Assembly: GCA_023475025.1 (NCBI GenBank)
Contig: JAMCWB010000028.1
Location: 1 to 62,420 of the forward strand
Direction of reading: 5' to 3'
DNA: 62,420 bases
Source: Gammaproteobacteria bacterium
Lineage (GTDB): Bacteria; Pseudomonadota; Gammaproteobacteria; Pseudomonadales; Pseudomonadaceae
The notes under the pieces are model-generated. The model did no database searches. It had not been told where the DNA came from and saw only the letters and a program-made list of their open reading frames with translations. Position numbers and translations under genes: made by a program. Positions 45,511-58,616 of the stretch are shown here, in pieces. The stretch's first letter is position 1, and every line of letters begins with the position of its first letter.

Positions 45511-47433
45511 TTATTGCGCCTTACGCACCCGCAGGTACCATTCCGACAGCAGTCGTACCTGCTTCTCGGTATAGCCGCGCTCGACCATGCGGGTAACAAA
45601 GTCGTTGTGTTTCTTCTGGTCCTCGTTGGACGCCTTGGCGTTGAAGCTGATGACCGGCAGCAGGTCTTCGGTGTTGGAAAACATTTTCTTCTCGATCACG
45701 CCGCGCAGTTTTTCGTAGGACAGCCAGCTCGGATTCTTGCCGTTGTTGTTGGCACGGGCGCGCAACATGAAGTTGACGATCTCGTTGCGGAAGTCTTTCG
45801 GGTTGCTGATGCCGGCTGGCTTCTCGATCTTTTCCAGCTCTTCATTCAGCGATGCACGGTTGAGAATCTCACCGGTATCCGGATCACGGTATTCCTGATC
45901 CTGAATCCAGAAGTCAGCGTACATCACATAGCGGTCGAAAATGTTCTGCCCGTATTCGCTGTAGGATTCCAGGTAGGCGGTCTGGATTTCCTTGCCGATA
46001 AACTCGACGTAGCGTGGCGCCAGGTATTCCTTGAGAAAGCGCAGGTAGCGCTCGCTGACTTCCGCGCTGAACTGTTCCTGCTCAATCTGTTGTTCCAGTA
46101 CATACAAAAGGTGAACCGGGTTGGCGGCGACTTCGGTGTTGTCGTAATTGAATACGCGGGACAGAATCTTGAAGGCAAAGCGTGTCGACAGTCCGTTCAT
46201 GCCCTCGTCGACGCCAGCGGTATCGCGGTATTCCTGGATGGATTTGGCTTTGGGGTCGGTGTCCTTCAGGTTCTCGCCGTCGTAGATACGCATCTTGGAG
46301 TAGACGTTGGAGTTTTCCGGTTCCTTCAGGCGTGAGAGTACGCTGAATTGGGCCAGCATTTTCAGCGTGTCCGGGGCGCAGTGAGCATGCGCCAGTGAGC
46401 TGCTGGTGAGCAGCTTCTGATAGATCTGGATTTCATCGCTGACGCGCAGGCAATAGGGCACCTTGACTATGTAGATACGGTCAAGGAAGGCCTCGTTGTT
46501 GCGGTTGTTGCGGAAGGTCTGCCATTCGGACTCGTTGGAGTGGGCCAGAATCACCCCATTGAAGGGAATGGCGCCAAGGCCTTCGGTGCTGTTGTAGTTG
46601 CCTTCCTGGGTTGCGGTCAGCAGCGGATGCAGCACCTTGATCGGGGCCTTGAACATCTCGACGAATTCCATCAGGCCCTGGTTGGCCCGGCACAGAGCCC
46701 CCGAGTAGCTGTAGGCATCGGGGTCGTTCTGCGGGAACTCTTCCAGCTTGCGGATATCGACCTTGCCGACCAGGGCGGAAATGTCCTGGTTGTTTTCATC
46801 ACCCGGCTCGGTCTTGGCAATGGCGATCTGCTGCAGAATCGAGGGATAGAGTTTGACCACGCGGAACTGGCTGATATCGCCGTTGAATTCGTGCAGCCGC
46901 TTGACTGCCCACGGCGACATGATGCTGTTGATGTAGCGGCGGGGGATGCCGTAATCCTCTTCCAGGATGGTGGCATCCTCGGCGGCATTGAACAGACCCA
47001 GTGGTGACTCGAAGACCGGGGAGCCCTTGATGGCATAGAAGGGGACTTGCTGCATCAGCGCCTTGAGTTTTTCTGCCAGCGAGGACTTGCCGCCACCCAC
47101 CGGCCCCAGCAGATACAGAATCTGCTTCTTTTCCTCAAGGCCCTGAGCGGCGTGGCGGAAGAAGGACACGATCTGTTCAATCGACTCCTCCATGCCATGG
47201 AAATCAGCAAAAGCCGGATAGCGCTTGATGACCTTGTTGGAAAAAATCCGTGACAGGCGCGGATCCATCGAGGTGTCGATCAGCTCCGGTTCGCCAATGG
47301 CCTGGAGCAGTCGTTCCGAGGCGGTGGCATAGGCCATGGGGTCAGTTTTGCACAGCTCCAGGTACTCTTGCAGGCTGTACTCTTCCTGCCGGGTGGCTTC
47401 GTAACGGTTCTGGAAATGACTGAATAAGCTCAT
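45511..47433 (-). CDS. prkA: PrkA-family serine protein kinase
   Basis: 640 residues from the Met of MSLFSHFQNRYEATRQEEY; upstream open codons are not conserved. The N-terminal AAA module has Walker A GPVGGGKSS at 110-118 and the C-terminal PrkA kinase-like domain (about 400-640). Bacterial PrkA (YeaG in E. coli) is linked to nitrogen-starvation and stationary-phase adaptation. First gene of prkA-yeaH-spoVR. Confidence 0.96.
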   Translation of the reverse strand: MSLFSHFQNRYEATRQEEYSLQEYLELCKTDPMAYATASERLLQAIGEPELIDTSMDPRLSRIFSNKVIKRYPAFADFHGMEESIEQIVSFFRHAAQGLEEKKQILYLLGPVGGGKSSLAEKLKALMQQVPFYAIKGSPVFESPLGLFNAAEDATILEEDYGIPRRYINSIMSPWAVKRLHEFNGDISQFRVVKLYPSILQQIAIAKTEPGDENNQDISALVGKVDIRKLEEFPQNDPDAYSYSGALCRANQGLMEFVEMFKAPIKVLHPLLTATQEGNYNSTEGLGAIPFNGVILAHSNESEWQTFRNNRNNEAFLDRIYIVKVPYCLRVSDEIQIYQKLLTSSSLAHAHCAPDTLKMLAQFSVLSRLKEPENSNVYSKMRIYDGENLKDTDPKAKSIQEYRDTAGVDEGMNGLSTRFAFKILSRVFNYDNTEVAANPVHLLYVLEQQIEQEQFSAEVSERYLRFLKEYLAPRYVEFIGKEIQTAYLESYSEYGQNIFDRYVMYADFWIQDQEYRDPDTGEILNRASLNEELEKIEKPAGISNPKDFRNEIVNFMLRARANNNGKNPSWLSYEKLRGVIEKKMFSNTEDLLPVISFNAKASNEDQKKHNDFVTRMVERGYTEKQVRLLSEWYLRVRKAQ

Positions 47434-47772
47434 GGCACGACCTCGCTCTAACCCAATGTGAGGTCCGGGCTTCCGCACAGTGGCCTGCCATTGTTGCGGC
47501 ACGTGGGTGAGCACATCCAGATGCGTTAGTCCCCCAATACCACCCGTCAAGGGCAAGGCCAGGAAGTCTGTCGGAGAAGGCAGCTAGCCAGATCGGGCTT
47601 CACCGCCAGGTCCGGCAGGCTCCCTGTGTCAGGAAGCCGGCAGACCGGCTTTCAATGTGGCAACGCGATGACCTTAGGTCTCGCGCTTACCTTTTTGGAT
47701 CGCCTGATTATTAGGATAGTTCGTTTAGCGCGGGGGGAAAGGAATAATTTTTTATTTCTGTTGCACCGGGTG
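47434..47772. other. Region upstream of prkA, no gene recognised
   Basis: 339 bases between prkA and glpE, both on the minus strand. It should hold the prkA promoter. An A/T-rich stretch at about 47700-47760 and TAATAAT on the minus strand near 47707-47713 are the best -10 candidates. I saw no sigma-54 (GG-N10-GC) site and no conserved RNA or ORF. Confidence 0.5.
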
Positions 47773-48099
47773 TCAGTCGTCGCCGTGAGTCACCTGGTCG
47801 GGGTAGCTTTGTTGCCACAGCTCGAAGCCACCATCCAGGCTGTAGACCTCGGCAAAGCCAAGCCCGGCCAGATAGTCGGCAGCAGGCTGGCTGGAGTTGC
47901 CGTGGTAGCAGCAAACTATCAATGGCTTGGCCCGTTCGGCGGCAGCCACCCAGGCGGCCAGGTTGCTGTTGTCGAGGCGCACGGCGCCAGGTATGTGGCC
48001 CTGGGTAAAGCTCTGCGGATCGCGAATATCGACCAGTTGTGCGCCCTGTGTGCGCAATAACGCTGCCTGCTCGGGGGGGATGCGGGTGAACATGGCCAT
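47773..48099 (-). CDS. glpE: Thiosulfate sulfurtransferase GlpE (single-domain rhodanese)
   Basis: 108 residues from ATG 48099, which is preceded by GAGGAG. Catalytic Cys64 lies in the loop CYHGNSS, the GlpE type. It transfers sulfane sulfur from thiosulfate to cyanide or other thiophiles in the cytoplasm. Twelve bases after apaH on the same strand; last gene of the lptD operon. Confidence 0.95.
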   Translation of the reverse strand: MAMFTRIPPEQAALLRTQGAQLVDIRDPQSFTQGHIPGAVRLDNSNLAAWVAAAERAKPLIVCCYHGNSSQPAADYLAGLGFAEVYSLDGGFELWQQSYPDQVTHGDD

Positions 48100-48110
48100 G
48101 TGTGGGCTCC

Positions 48111-48923
48111 TCAATGCGAGCAGGCGCAGCTGATGCTGTCGCCGCTGTTCAGGTTCATAAGGGTCATGCGGTTGCCCCAGACGCAGCCGCTGTCCAGGCC
48201 GATAACGTCGGCCAGTCCGGTCTTGCCTTCCAGGGCCGCCCAGTGACCAAATACAATGCGCACGCCGCTATCCTTGCGTGGGTAGCTGAACCAGGGCGCA
48301 TAGCCTTTCGGGGCCTTGTCCAGGCCCTCCTTGGACTTGAAGTCGAGCGTACCATCGGCTTTGCAAAAGCGCATCCGGGTCAGATAATTGGTGATCGCAC
48401 GCAGGCGGTCAATACCTTTCAGCGCGGGTTTCCAGCGCGCGGGTTCATTGCCGTACATTTCGTCCAGAAACCAGGGCAGCTGGCTGTCACACCTCAGCAC
48501 CTCAGCCACTTCGGCCGCACGCTTGAGGGTTTGCTTGACGCTCCAGATGGGTGGGATACCGGCATGGGTCATCACTGTGTTCAGCGACTCATCAAAGTGT
48601 GCCAATGGCCGCTGACGCAGGCTTTCCAGCAGCACTTCCCGGTCCGGTGCCTTGAGAATCGGCAGCAGGGTATCGGATTTGCGCAGGCGGCTGGCATCCC
48701 GCGCCGCGGCCAGCAGGTGCAGGTCATGATTGCCCAGCACCGCCACGCAGGCGTTATCCAGTTGATTGAGAAAGCGCAGGGTGGCCAGTGAGTCCGGGCC
48801 GCGGTTGACCATGTCGCCAACCGACCAGAGCACGTCGGTCGAGGGGTTGAAGTCAACTTCGGCAAGCAGACATTGCAGTGGTTTCAGGCAACCTTGCAGG
48901 TCGCCAACAGCATAGGTGGTCAT
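48111..48923 (-). CDS. apaH: Bis(5'-nucleosyl)-tetraphosphatase (symmetrical)
   Basis: 270 residues. A metallophosphatase that splits Ap4A into two [19 protein letters not shown] and LGNHDLH are the three metal-binding motifs, with [10 protein letters not shown] later. ApaH also removes Np4 caps from RNA. Follows apaG by 16 bases. Confidence 0.98.
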   Translation of the reverse strand: MTTYAVGDLQGCLKPLQCLLAEVDFNPSTDVLWSVGDMVNRGPDSLATLRFLNQLDNACVAVLGNHDLHLLAAARDASRLRKSDTLLPILKAPDREVLLESLRQRPLAHFDESLNTVMTHAGIPPIWSVKQTLKRAAEVAEVLRCDSQLPWFLDEMYGNEPARWKPALKGIDRLRAITNYLTRMRFCKADGTLDFKSKEGLDKAPKGYAPWFSYPRKDSGVRIVFGHWAALEGKTGLADVIGLDSGCVWGNRMTLMNLNSGDSISCACSH

Positions 48924-48939
48924 GGCCAGGCCTTGTACA

Positions 48940-49323
48940 TCAGTTCAGCGCGTTGGGCTTGCTCAAGCGGAACAGCGGTATGGGTGCACGGAATTTATGT
49001 CCGTCGCTACTGAGCATGCCATAGCTGCCTTGCATGGTGCCAATCGGTGTTTGCAGAATGCAACCGCTGGTGTAAGTGTGGCTTTGACCCGGCTCGATGG
49101 TCGGCTGCTCGCCGATCACACCGGGGCCGCTGACCTGCTCTTCCTTGCCGTTACCGTCGGTTATCAGCCACTGCCGATCGAGCAGTTGGGCACTTTGCTG
49201 CCCCAGGTTGCTGATGGTGATGGTGTAGGCAAAGGCATAGCGGCTGCGCTCGGGCAGTGATTGCTCGCTGAGAAAGCGTGTAGCGACCTCAATGCGAATA
49301 CTGTCGATCAGGGTCTGGTTCAT
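48940..49323 (-). CDS. apaG: ApaG (Co2+/Mg2+ efflux-associated) protein
   Basis: 127 residues, single fibronectin-III-like beta domain with [36 protein letters not shown] and GTMQGSYGM. Function not fully settled. Its start overlaps the ksgA stop (ATGA). Confidence 0.97.
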   Translation of the reverse strand: MNQTLIDSIRIEVATRFLSEQSLPERSRYAFAYTITISNLGQQSAQLLDRQWLITDGNGKEEQVSGPGVIGEQPTIEPGQSHTYTSGCILQTPIGTMQGSYGMLSSDGHKFRAPIPLFRLSKPNALN

Positions 49324-50135
49324 ATTGTCTGCTCGTTGCTGGCGGACTGGCTCAGGCGGTTGGCCAGGCGGACGAAGCCGGCCAGATCGACCTGCTCGGG
49401 GCGCAGGCCGGGGTCAATGCCCAGCTCTTCGATGGCTTCGGCGCTGAGCAGCCGCTTGAGGGTATTGCGCAGGGTCTTGCGGCGCTGGTTGAAGGCTTCA
49501 CGCACCACGATCTCGAGCTGTCGCGGGTCATCGGCCGGGTGAGGCAGCTGCGCATGCGGGGTAAGGCGGACGATGGCCGAGTCTACCTTGGGCGCCGGGC
49601 TGAAGGCGCCCGGGCCAACGTCAAACAGGTGCTCAACCTGGCAGTGGTACTGCACCATGATGCCGAGGCGGCCGTAGTGGTTATCGCCCACGCCAGCGGC
49701 CAACCGCTGCACCACTTCCTTCTGCAGCATGAAATGCATGTCGCGAATCTGCGCTGCCTGGCTGAGCAGGTGGAACATCAGGGGGGTGGAGATGTTGTAA
49801 GGCAGGTTGCCGACCACGCGCAGGGGCTTGTCATCGGTAACCAGGGTGCTGAAATCGAACTTGAGGGCATCGCCCTTGTGCAGCTGGAACTGGGGATTGT
49901 GGCCGAACTGGGCGAGCAGGATGGGATGCAGGTCCTTGTCCAGCTCAACCACGTCCAGACGGGCACCACTGCTCAGCAGGCCGGCAGTGATAGCGCCCTG
50001 GCCCGGGCCGATTTCCACCAGATGCTGGTCTGCTTGTGGGTGCACTGCGCGCAGAATCCGGTTGATGACGCCGGGGTCGTGCAGAAAGTTCTGACCGAAA
50101 CGCTTGCGCGCCCGGTGGGGTGCAAAATCTGTCAT
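49320..50135 (-). CDS. rsmA: 16S rRNA dimethyladenosine transferase
   Basis: 271 residues (KsgA). It dimethylates A1518 and A1519 of 16S rRNA. The N-terminal [11 protein letters not shown], the SAM-binding [11 protein letters not shown] and the catalytic NLPYN motifs are visible. The gene symbol rsmA here means the methyltransferase and not the CsrA-like regulator of the same name. Overlaps pdxA and apaG by four bases each. Confidence 0.98.
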   Translation of the reverse strand: MTDFAPHRARKRFGQNFLHDPGVINRILRAVHPQADQHLVEIGPGQGAITAGLLSSGARLDVVELDKDLHPILLAQFGHNPQFQLHKGDALKFDFSTLVTDDKPLRVVGNLPYNISTPLMFHLLSQAAQIRDMHFMLQKEVVQRLAAGVGDNHYGRLGIMVQYHCQVEHLFDVGPGAFSPAPKVDSAIVRLTPHAQLPHPADDPRQLEIVVREAFNQRRKTLRNTLKRLLSAEAIEELGIDPGLRPEQVDLAGFVRLANRLSQSASNEQTI

Positions 50136-51124
50136 GCCTGATTCCTGGCAGCCAGCATCTCGCTGGCTGTATGCAAGGCGACCCGCAGGCTGCCGACGTC
50201 AGCCCGGCCAGTGGCGGCCAGGTCCAATGCGGTGCCATGATCGACCGAGGTGCGAATAATGGGCAGGCCCAGGGTGATGTTCACCGCCTGGCCAAAGCCC
50301 TTGTGCTTGAGTACCGGCAAGCCCTGATCATGGTACATGGCCAATACGGCATCGGCCGCTTGCAAGTGTTTCGGGGTAAATAGCGTATCTGCCGGCAGTG
50401 GGCCAACAAGATCCATGCCCTCGCTGCGCAGGCGCGTCAGCAAGGGGATGATGATATCCAGCTCTTCACGACCGAGATGACCGTCCTCGCCGGCATGCGG
50501 GTTGAGTCCGCAGACCAGGATGCGCGGCCGGGCAATGCCGAACTTGTGTTGCAGGTCCTGCTGCAGAATGCGCAGTACGCGCTCCAGCAGTTCCGGGGTA
50601 ATGGCATCGGCGACGGCCCGCAAAGGCAGATGAGTGGTTGCCAAAGCCACGCGCAGGCCCGGGCAGGCAAGCATCATGACGACCTGCTCAGTAGCGGTCA
50701 GTTCAGCAAAAAACTCGGTATGACCACTGAAGGGGACGCCGGCCTCGTTGATCACGCCTTTGTGTACAGGTGCCGTCACAATGGCGGCAAACCCACCGTG
50801 CAGACAGCCTTCGCCGGCAAGACGCAGGGTTTCCAGCACATAGCGAGCATTGGCCGGGTCGAGTACGCCAGGCTGGCAGGGAGCCGCCAGGCGTACCGGC
50901 AAGACACTGAGTTCGCCAGCGCCTTGTGCCTGTGGTGCGCGATCAGTGTCGAAGGGGGTCAGGGTTACCGCCAGGCCAAGTGCAGCGGCGCGCTCGGCCA
51001 GCAGATCAGGATCAGCAATCACGACCCGTTCATGCGCACAGGGCTCGCTGGCCAGTTGCAGGCAGAGATCAGGACCAATACCCGCCGGCTCGCCGGCGGT
51101 TAGAGCAATGGCCTGAGGGGACAC
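50132..51124 (-). CDS. pdxA: 4-hydroxythreonine-4-phosphate dehydrogenase
   Basis: 330 residues. An NAD-dependent, metal-requiring step of pyridoxal phosphate synthesis. [13 protein letters not shown] starts the protein; metal-ligand histidines lie in GHTEFFAEL, in LATTHLPL and in [11 protein letters not shown]. Coupled to surA upstream and ksgA downstream, as in E. coli. Confidence 0.98.
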   Translation of the reverse strand: MSPQAIALTAGEPAGIGPDLCLQLASEPCAHERVVIADPDLLAERAAALGLAVTLTPFDTDRAPQAQGAGELSVLPVRLAAPCQPGVLDPANARYVLETLRLAGEGCLHGGFAAIVTAPVHKGVINEAGVPFSGHTEFFAELTATEQVVMMLACPGLRVALATTHLPLRAVADAITPELLERVLRILQQDLQHKFGIARPRILVCGLNPHAGEDGHLGREELDIIIPLLTRLRSEGMDLVGPLPADTLFTPKHLQAADAVLAMYHDQGLPVLKHKGFGQAVNITLGLPIIRTSVDHGTALDLAATGRADVGSLRVALHTASEMLAARNQA

Positions 51125-52410
51125 TAGATCTTGATCTCGATAAAGGCATCCTCGCGGATTTCCAGCAGCCAGCTTTGCAGCTCTTCATCGAACTTGCGGT
51201 TCTGCAGCAGGTTGGTGGCTTGCTGTTCGCGCATCTCTTCCGTCATGTCGACGCGGCGCTGGTCGGTGACTTCCAGGATATGCCAGCCGTACTGGGTTTC
51301 AATCGGCCGTGAGACCTGGCCCTGGGGCAGGGTGGTCATGACTTCGGCGAATTCCGGCACCACGCTGTCAGCCGTTGTCCAGCCCATGCTGCCACCACTC
51401 AGGGCGCTACCCGGGTCTTCTGAAAAGGAGCGCGCCAGGTTGGCAAAGGACTCGCCATTCTCGATACGCTCGTACAGGCGCTGGATCAGCTGTGCGGTTT
51501 CCGCCTCGCTGCGGATTTCACTGGGACGAATCAGGATGTGGCGGACCTGGTACTCATCGATCAACTGGCCATCACCACCTCGCTGTTCTAGCAGCTTGAG
51601 GATATGCACGCCGGAGGGTGAGCGCAGCGGGCGAGTGACTTCACCGACGTCAAGGTCGCTTATCGCACGGGCAAAGGGCCCCGGCAGTTGTGCGGCCTTG
51701 CGCCAGCCGAGTTCGCCACCTTCGAGTGCCGTGTCGCCACCGGAACGGCTCAGGGCCAGGCCGGCAAAGTCGGCACCGGCTTGCAGTTCGTTGTAGAGCT
51801 CGTCGGCCAGAGCGGTGACGCGCGCCTCTTCCTCACGACTGGCATATTCACCCAGGGGCAGGATGATCATCGCCAGGCGGAACTCTTCAGCCAGTTCCGA
51901 GCGGCCGAGTTCAGAGTTGAGGAAGTTGCGTACTTCCTGGTCACTTACCTGAATACGTTCGGCGACACGGCGCTGGCGCACCCGGTTGATGATCATTTCA
52001 CGGCGGATCTGCTCGCGGGCTTCGGTATAGCTGATACCATCCTGTTCCAGCGCAGCACGAAACTCTTCCAGGCTGACGTTGTTACGCTGGGCCAGTTGCT
52101 GCATGGTCTGGTTCAGGGTGTTGTCATCGATACGGATGCCGGCACGATCACCCATCTGCAGCTGAATACTTTCCAGTATCAGGCGATCAAGTACCTGCTG
52201 CTGCAGTACGTCGTCAGGTGGCATCGGGCTACCCTGTTCGGCGGCCTGGCGACGCACATTATCCATGCGCTGCTGGACCTGGCTGAGCATGACCACGTCG
52301 TTGTCGACAATGGCGGCAACACGATCCAGCGGCACCACCTGTGCCTGTGCGCCACTGATAAACAGGCCTGCGCACAAGCCAAGAACTGCGGTGTAAAACT
52401 TAAAAGGCAT
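51124..52410 (-). CDS. surA: Periplasmic chaperone / peptidyl-prolyl isomerase SurA
   Basis: 428 residues. A signal peptide ending near SGAQA-QV, a SurA N-terminal domain (about 25-170), two parvulin domains (about 175-275 and 285-385) and a C-terminal helix. It delivers unfolded outer-membrane proteins, including LptD, to the Bam complex. Its start overlaps the lptD stop by 11 bases. Confidence 0.98.
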   Translation of the reverse strand: MPFKFYTAVLGLCAGLFISGAQAQVVPLDRVAAIVDNDVVMLSQVQQRMDNVRRQAAEQGSPMPPDDVLQQQVLDRLILESIQLQMGDRAGIRIDDNTLNQTMQQLAQRNNVSLEEFRAALEQDGISYTEAREQIRREMIINRVRQRRVAERIQVSDQEVRNFLNSELGRSELAEEFRLAMIILPLGEYASREEEARVTALADELYNELQAGADFAGLALSRSGGDTALEGGELGWRKAAQLPGPFARAISDLDVGEVTRPLRSPSGVHILKLLEQRGGDGQLIDEYQVRHILIRPSEIRSEAETAQLIQRLYERIENGESFANLARSFSEDPGSALSGGSMGWTTADSVVPEFAEVMTTLPQGQVSRPIETQYGWHILEVTDQRRVDMTEEMREQQATNLLQNRKFDEELQSWLLEIREDAFIEIKI

Positions 52411-55057
52411 TATTGTCTCGCTCTCTATAGCCAGGGATACCGTCGGTAAGCAGGGTTTCCACTCGATTGCCGGTCACGTTGCCAAGTCCTTTGAGCACTA
52501 TCTGCAGGAAAATGCCACGCTTGGTCTCGTCTCGGGTGACAGATTCGAACTCGTTGTAATCGACCCAGTAGCGGTTGATCAGACGAAGCTTCCAGCAACA
52601 GCTGTCATACTCAAGACCACCAAAGGCCTCCAGGGTTCGGTCGTCGGCAAAATCATATTGCCAACGGCCAATAAGGCTCCACTGTGGGTTCAGGGGCCAC
52701 ATGAAGGATAGGTCTGACTGATCAATGCGGCGATTAGCCTGGCGCTGGAAGTTGCCGGTAAATGCATCATAGGTGTTGACGCTGTTTCGGAAGCTGTAGC
52801 CCGCATTGATCAGTTTGTTATGTTCGGGCTGGTAGTTGACGAAAAAACTGCCGGCATTGGCGCTGCTGTCATCCGGGTCCCACAGGGTATTGGTACGCAG
52901 GCGCCAGCTCTCCTCAAGCTGATAAGCCAGCTCTGCGGCATAGGCTGAGGAAGAGCGGCTATTGCGCTCTCGTGGCTCTCCATTCGGGTCCAGCAACTGC
53001 ACGCGTCGGTCATTGAAGTACAGGATATTGCCAAGGCTGGCCCGGGCTTTTTCCCGGCCAGCATTATCAAATAACCGGCTGGTCACACCGAGTGTCAGTT
53101 GCTGGGTGTCACCGGTGCGGTCACGGCCACTGAAGCGATCATCACGAAACAGTGCAGCGTAGCTGAAGGTGTTCTCGTAGGTGTCGAACAGCGGCTGGTC
53201 ATCCTGGTCGCGATAGGGTGCGTAAAGATAATAAGCACGCGGCTCCAGGCTCTGGCGGAAGCTGCGGCCAAACAGGTTGGTGTCGCGATCGAAGTACAGG
53301 CCTGTATCCAGGCTGGCCACCGGCACGTGGCTGGACGGGCTGCGATCGGCGTCTGAGTAGTTGAAGCCATCATCCGTGCGGCGGTCAAAGTCCAGATCAT
53401 AGAAGACCGAGTTGACCTTCAGGGCTGGGGTTATATAGGCCCAGCTGTTGCGTAGCGGATAGCTGATCTCCGGGCTAAGGGCAACGCGGTGACCGGTTGC
53501 CCGCTGCAGCCCACTCAGGTTTTCATCCGGCTTGGAGATGAAGTCGCCGGCAGCATCGACCTGGAGGCCATTCTTGCCGCTGATCAGGCCATTTCGAAGA
53601 TCGCGATCGAAATAACTGTATTCCGCGTCATAGTCGACGCGCAGGCCGCTATCCGCCAGCCAGTGGCCGCCATCAATACGCAGCTGGGGCAGCCGTTCAT
53701 AGGGTGTGATGGCTGTGATGGTGGCTCGCTCATAGCTGTGAACCAGAGTCTGGAAGCGCCAGCCAGCGCCGTAATAACTCAGGTCGGCACGCTGATCCAG
53801 GTGGCTGCCAGGCCTTGATTCCAGTGCGGAGCTCAGATCCTGGAAATAGAACGGATCGCTGATGCCAGCCGTATCCAGGTTAGCGCGCCAGTTGCTCCCT
53901 AACTCATGCTGATGACGAGCGCGGTAGCGCCAGCGGTTTTCGTTGAAGTCGCGATCATCCAGGAAGGCGGCATTCAATTCTGTTGCACTATTGTCGCCGA
54001 GGTGTCGGCCTTCAGCTTCCATCAACAAGCCACGTTTGGACATCAGGCGCGGATACAGGGTGGCATCGTAATTAGGTGCCAGGTTGAGGTAATAGGGGAT
54101 GGTGATCTCAGTACCGGTATCGCTGCTTGACGAATAGCTGGGTGGCAAGACACCGGTCTTGCGACGGTCATCCAGAGGGAAGCTCAGGTAGGGTGTATAG
54201 AAGACCGGAACATCTTTTACCCGCAAGGTGACATGGCGTGCATCGCCCCAGCCTTCTTCCCGGTCCAGTTCGACAGAGCGGCTTTGCAAAACCCAGGCAT
54301 TGTTGCCAGGTTCACAGGTTGTATAGCTGCTGTTGCTGAGGACGATGATTGCGTCTTCACGGCGCTCAAGCCTTTCGGCGCTGCCACGAGCATGCGCATC
54401 GTGAATCACATAGTCGACGTTATCGATGCGGGTTGCGCCGGTGTCGATCCGTAGCTCAGCCTGATCCCCCATCATGAGTACGCCCTGGTCACGCAGGCGT
54501 ACCTGGTCGCTGAGGCGGATGAGATCGTTGTTACGATCAATGTTGGCTTGGCCGGCACGGGCCTGAATGCGTCCCTGGCGCAATAAAACATCGCCGCTCA
54601 GGACGCCGGTTTCATCAGTTTGCTGGAATTCGCTACGATCAGCCTCGGCATAAACTGGCAGTTGGCTGAGCGCGGTATCATCATCGCGCCCACTGCGTGG
54701 CGGCTCAACATAGGTGCCGCCACAGTAGGGCGCTATACGCGCCTGCAGTTCAGCACTGAGTTGCTCACGTGGTACCCAGTCAAGGTGACTGTAGGGGTTG
54801 TCGGCAGCGGGCGCCTGGCGAGCGGGCCTGCTCTCGGGAGTCGTCTGTTCGACTACCTGTGGCGAACTGACCTGTCTGGCCGGCCGCGGCGGCAGGCTTG
54901 CACTCGGGCTAAGCGGGCTGCAGACCCAGCCCTGGGCGTCACTGCTGGCGCGACAGTCGACTTGCTGGGCCAGGGTTGTCATTGGTTGGGCCAGCAGCAC
55001 ACTGCCAGCCAGCAGGAAAGGAAAGCGCAGCGCAAAAGGTGGTGAACGATAGGCCAT
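52400..55057 (-). CDS. lptD: LPS assembly outer-membrane protein LptD
   Basis: 885 residues from ATG 55057, which gives a signal peptide MAYRSPPFALRFPFLLAGS; more upstream frame is open but without similarity. The periplasmic LptA-like domain (about 140-270) is followed by a large barrel (about 300-885). N-terminal cysteines C35 and C46 and the adjacent pair in YDSCCWKLR near the C-terminus match the E. coli disulfide pattern. With LptE it inserts LPS in the outer leaflet. Divergent from amgK. Confidence 0.97.
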   Translation of the reverse strand: MAYRSPPFALRFPFLLAGSVLLAQPMTTLAQQVDCRASSDAQGWVCSPLSPSASLPPRPARQVSSPQVVEQTTPESRPARQAPAADNPYSHLDWVPREQLSAELQARIAPYCGGTYVEPPRSGRDDDTALSQLPVYAEADRSEFQQTDETGVLSGDVLLRQGRIQARAGQANIDRNNDLIRLSDQVRLRDQGVLMMGDQAELRIDTGATRIDNVDYVIHDAHARGSAERLERREDAIIVLSNSSYTTCEPGNNAWVLQSRSVELDREEGWGDARHVTLRVKDVPVFYTPYLSFPLDDRRKTGVLPPSYSSSSDTGTEITIPYYLNLAPNYDATLYPRLMSKRGLLMEAEGRHLGDNSATELNAAFLDDRDFNENRWRYRARHQHELGSNWRANLDTAGISDPFYFQDLSSALESRPGSHLDQRADLSYYGAGWRFQTLVHSYERATITAITPYERLPQLRIDGGHWLADSGLRVDYDAEYSYFDRDLRNGLISGKNGLQVDAAGDFISKPDENLSGLQRATGHRVALSPEISYPLRNSWAYITPALKVNSVFYDLDFDRRTDDGFNYSDADRSPSSHVPVASLDTGLYFDRDTNLFGRSFRQSLEPRAYYLYAPYRDQDDQPLFDTYENTFSYAALFRDDRFSGRDRTGDTQQLTLGVTSRLFDNAGREKARASLGNILYFNDRRVQLLDPNGEPRERNSRSSSAYAAELAYQLEESWRLRTNTLWDPDDSSANAGSFFVNYQPEHNKLINAGYSFRNSVNTYDAFTGNFQRQANRRIDQSDLSFMWPLNPQWSLIGRWQYDFADDRTLEAFGGLEYDSCCWKLRLINRYWVDYNEFESVTRDETKRGIFLQIVLKGLGNVTGNRVETLLTDGIPGYRERDNNAF

Positions 55058-55203
55058 TGTGTTGTTATCCGGCTTCCAGTCTGGATGTGGCAGTATCTTG
55101 TGCGCTTCAGGCGCAACAGGCATGCTGCTGTTGATCTTCAGGATCATGGGATAATAAAGCATTGGGTGCTGCCAGAGCCAGCGCCAGCCGGACAGGAAAA
55201 CAA

Positions 55204-57673
<2,470 letters not shown>

Positions 57674-57694
57674 GATTTTAATCAGGGGCTGTCC

Positions 57695-58528
57695 CTAATT
57701 AGTGAGCCAGCCTTCTATGCGGCGAATCAGGGATGCTTCTGACTGGCCTGGTGTCAGCGGGTGCTGTACTTGTTTGTAATGGTCGTCACGCCCCAGTCGG
57801 CGTGCTTCGCGGGTCTGTCGGCTCAGCAGTTCATTGTTCGGCTCGCTGCGGCTGTGAATCTCCAGCAGCGGCTTGTCCCAGGCTTCGAGCAGGCGGTGCA
57901 GAGGTTCACCCTGCGCGCTGCTTCGAGGATCTAACAGGATCACATGGCGTAGCACAGGGTCGTTGCTGTCCTGGCCTGCGGTACGCAATACCCACCAGGC
58001 GGCTTCACCCTGCCCCAGCAGAGCAATCTGTTCTGCGCCTTCAGCTTGCAAGGCCAGCCAGGCTTGACGCAAGCGCTGGCGAATCTGCTCGGCCTGGGCT
58101 TGTTCGGTGACTTCGCGTGCGGCCTCATCGAGGTCATCCAGATTGCCCGGACTGTCCGGCAGGGCGATGGACAAGGTATGCCAACCGGCATCACTCAGCT
58201 GGCGGCGGCTGGCGGCAATCAGGCGTGGGGCGTCGGCATGTTCGCCACGATCGGCGACCAGAAGTATGCCGCCCCGCGGAGAGGGGCGGGCAGCGGGCAG
58301 AAACAGCCCGAGAAAGCGGTCATCCCCGGCTTCAAGCTGGCGAATCTGTTCCGTGTCCAGCGTGCGCCGTAAGGCCGCTTCCTGTTGGCTGCTGCGGCTG
58401 GCCAGTTGTGCGCGTTCGCTGGTGGGCGTTTCACGCGCGGCAGGGGCGTTTTCTGCCAGCGTGCTGTTCGCATGGCCCAGCCACAGGCTGCAGCAGGTGA
58501 GTAACATCAGATATAGGCGACGGTGCAT
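57695..58528 (-). CDS. DUF3530 family alpha/beta-hydrolase-like protein
   Basis: 277 residues from ATG 58528. It has a signal peptide (MHRRLYLMLLTCCSLWLGHA) and an alpha/beta-hydrolase-like body. The expected nucleophile elbow is LLGQGEAAW, which has no serine, so it may not be an active esterase. The conserved IALPD and LLVADRG motifs fit DUF3530, a pseudomonad-typical family of unknown role. Convergent with djlA (22 bases apart). Confidence 0.75.
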   Translation of the reverse strand: MHRRLYLMLLTCCSLWLGHANSTLAENAPAARETPTSERAQLASRSSQQEAALRRTLDTEQIRQLEAGDDRFLGLFLPAARPSPRGGILLVADRGEHADAPRLIAASRRQLSDAGWHTLSIALPDSPGNLDDLDEAAREVTEQAQAEQIRQRLRQAWLALQAEGAEQIALLGQGEAAWWVLRTAGQDSNDPVLRHVILLDPRSSAQGEPLHRLLEAWDKPLLEIHSRSEPNNELLSRQTREARRLGRDDHYKQVQHPLTPGQSEASLIRRIEGWLTN

Positions 58529-58616
58529 GGTGGCGTCCTGAAACCGACGATGGTCGGTACAAGAGTGCACTATCGGGTACAATGGGCGCAAATACAGCTG
58601 TTAGCGGATACTCCCC

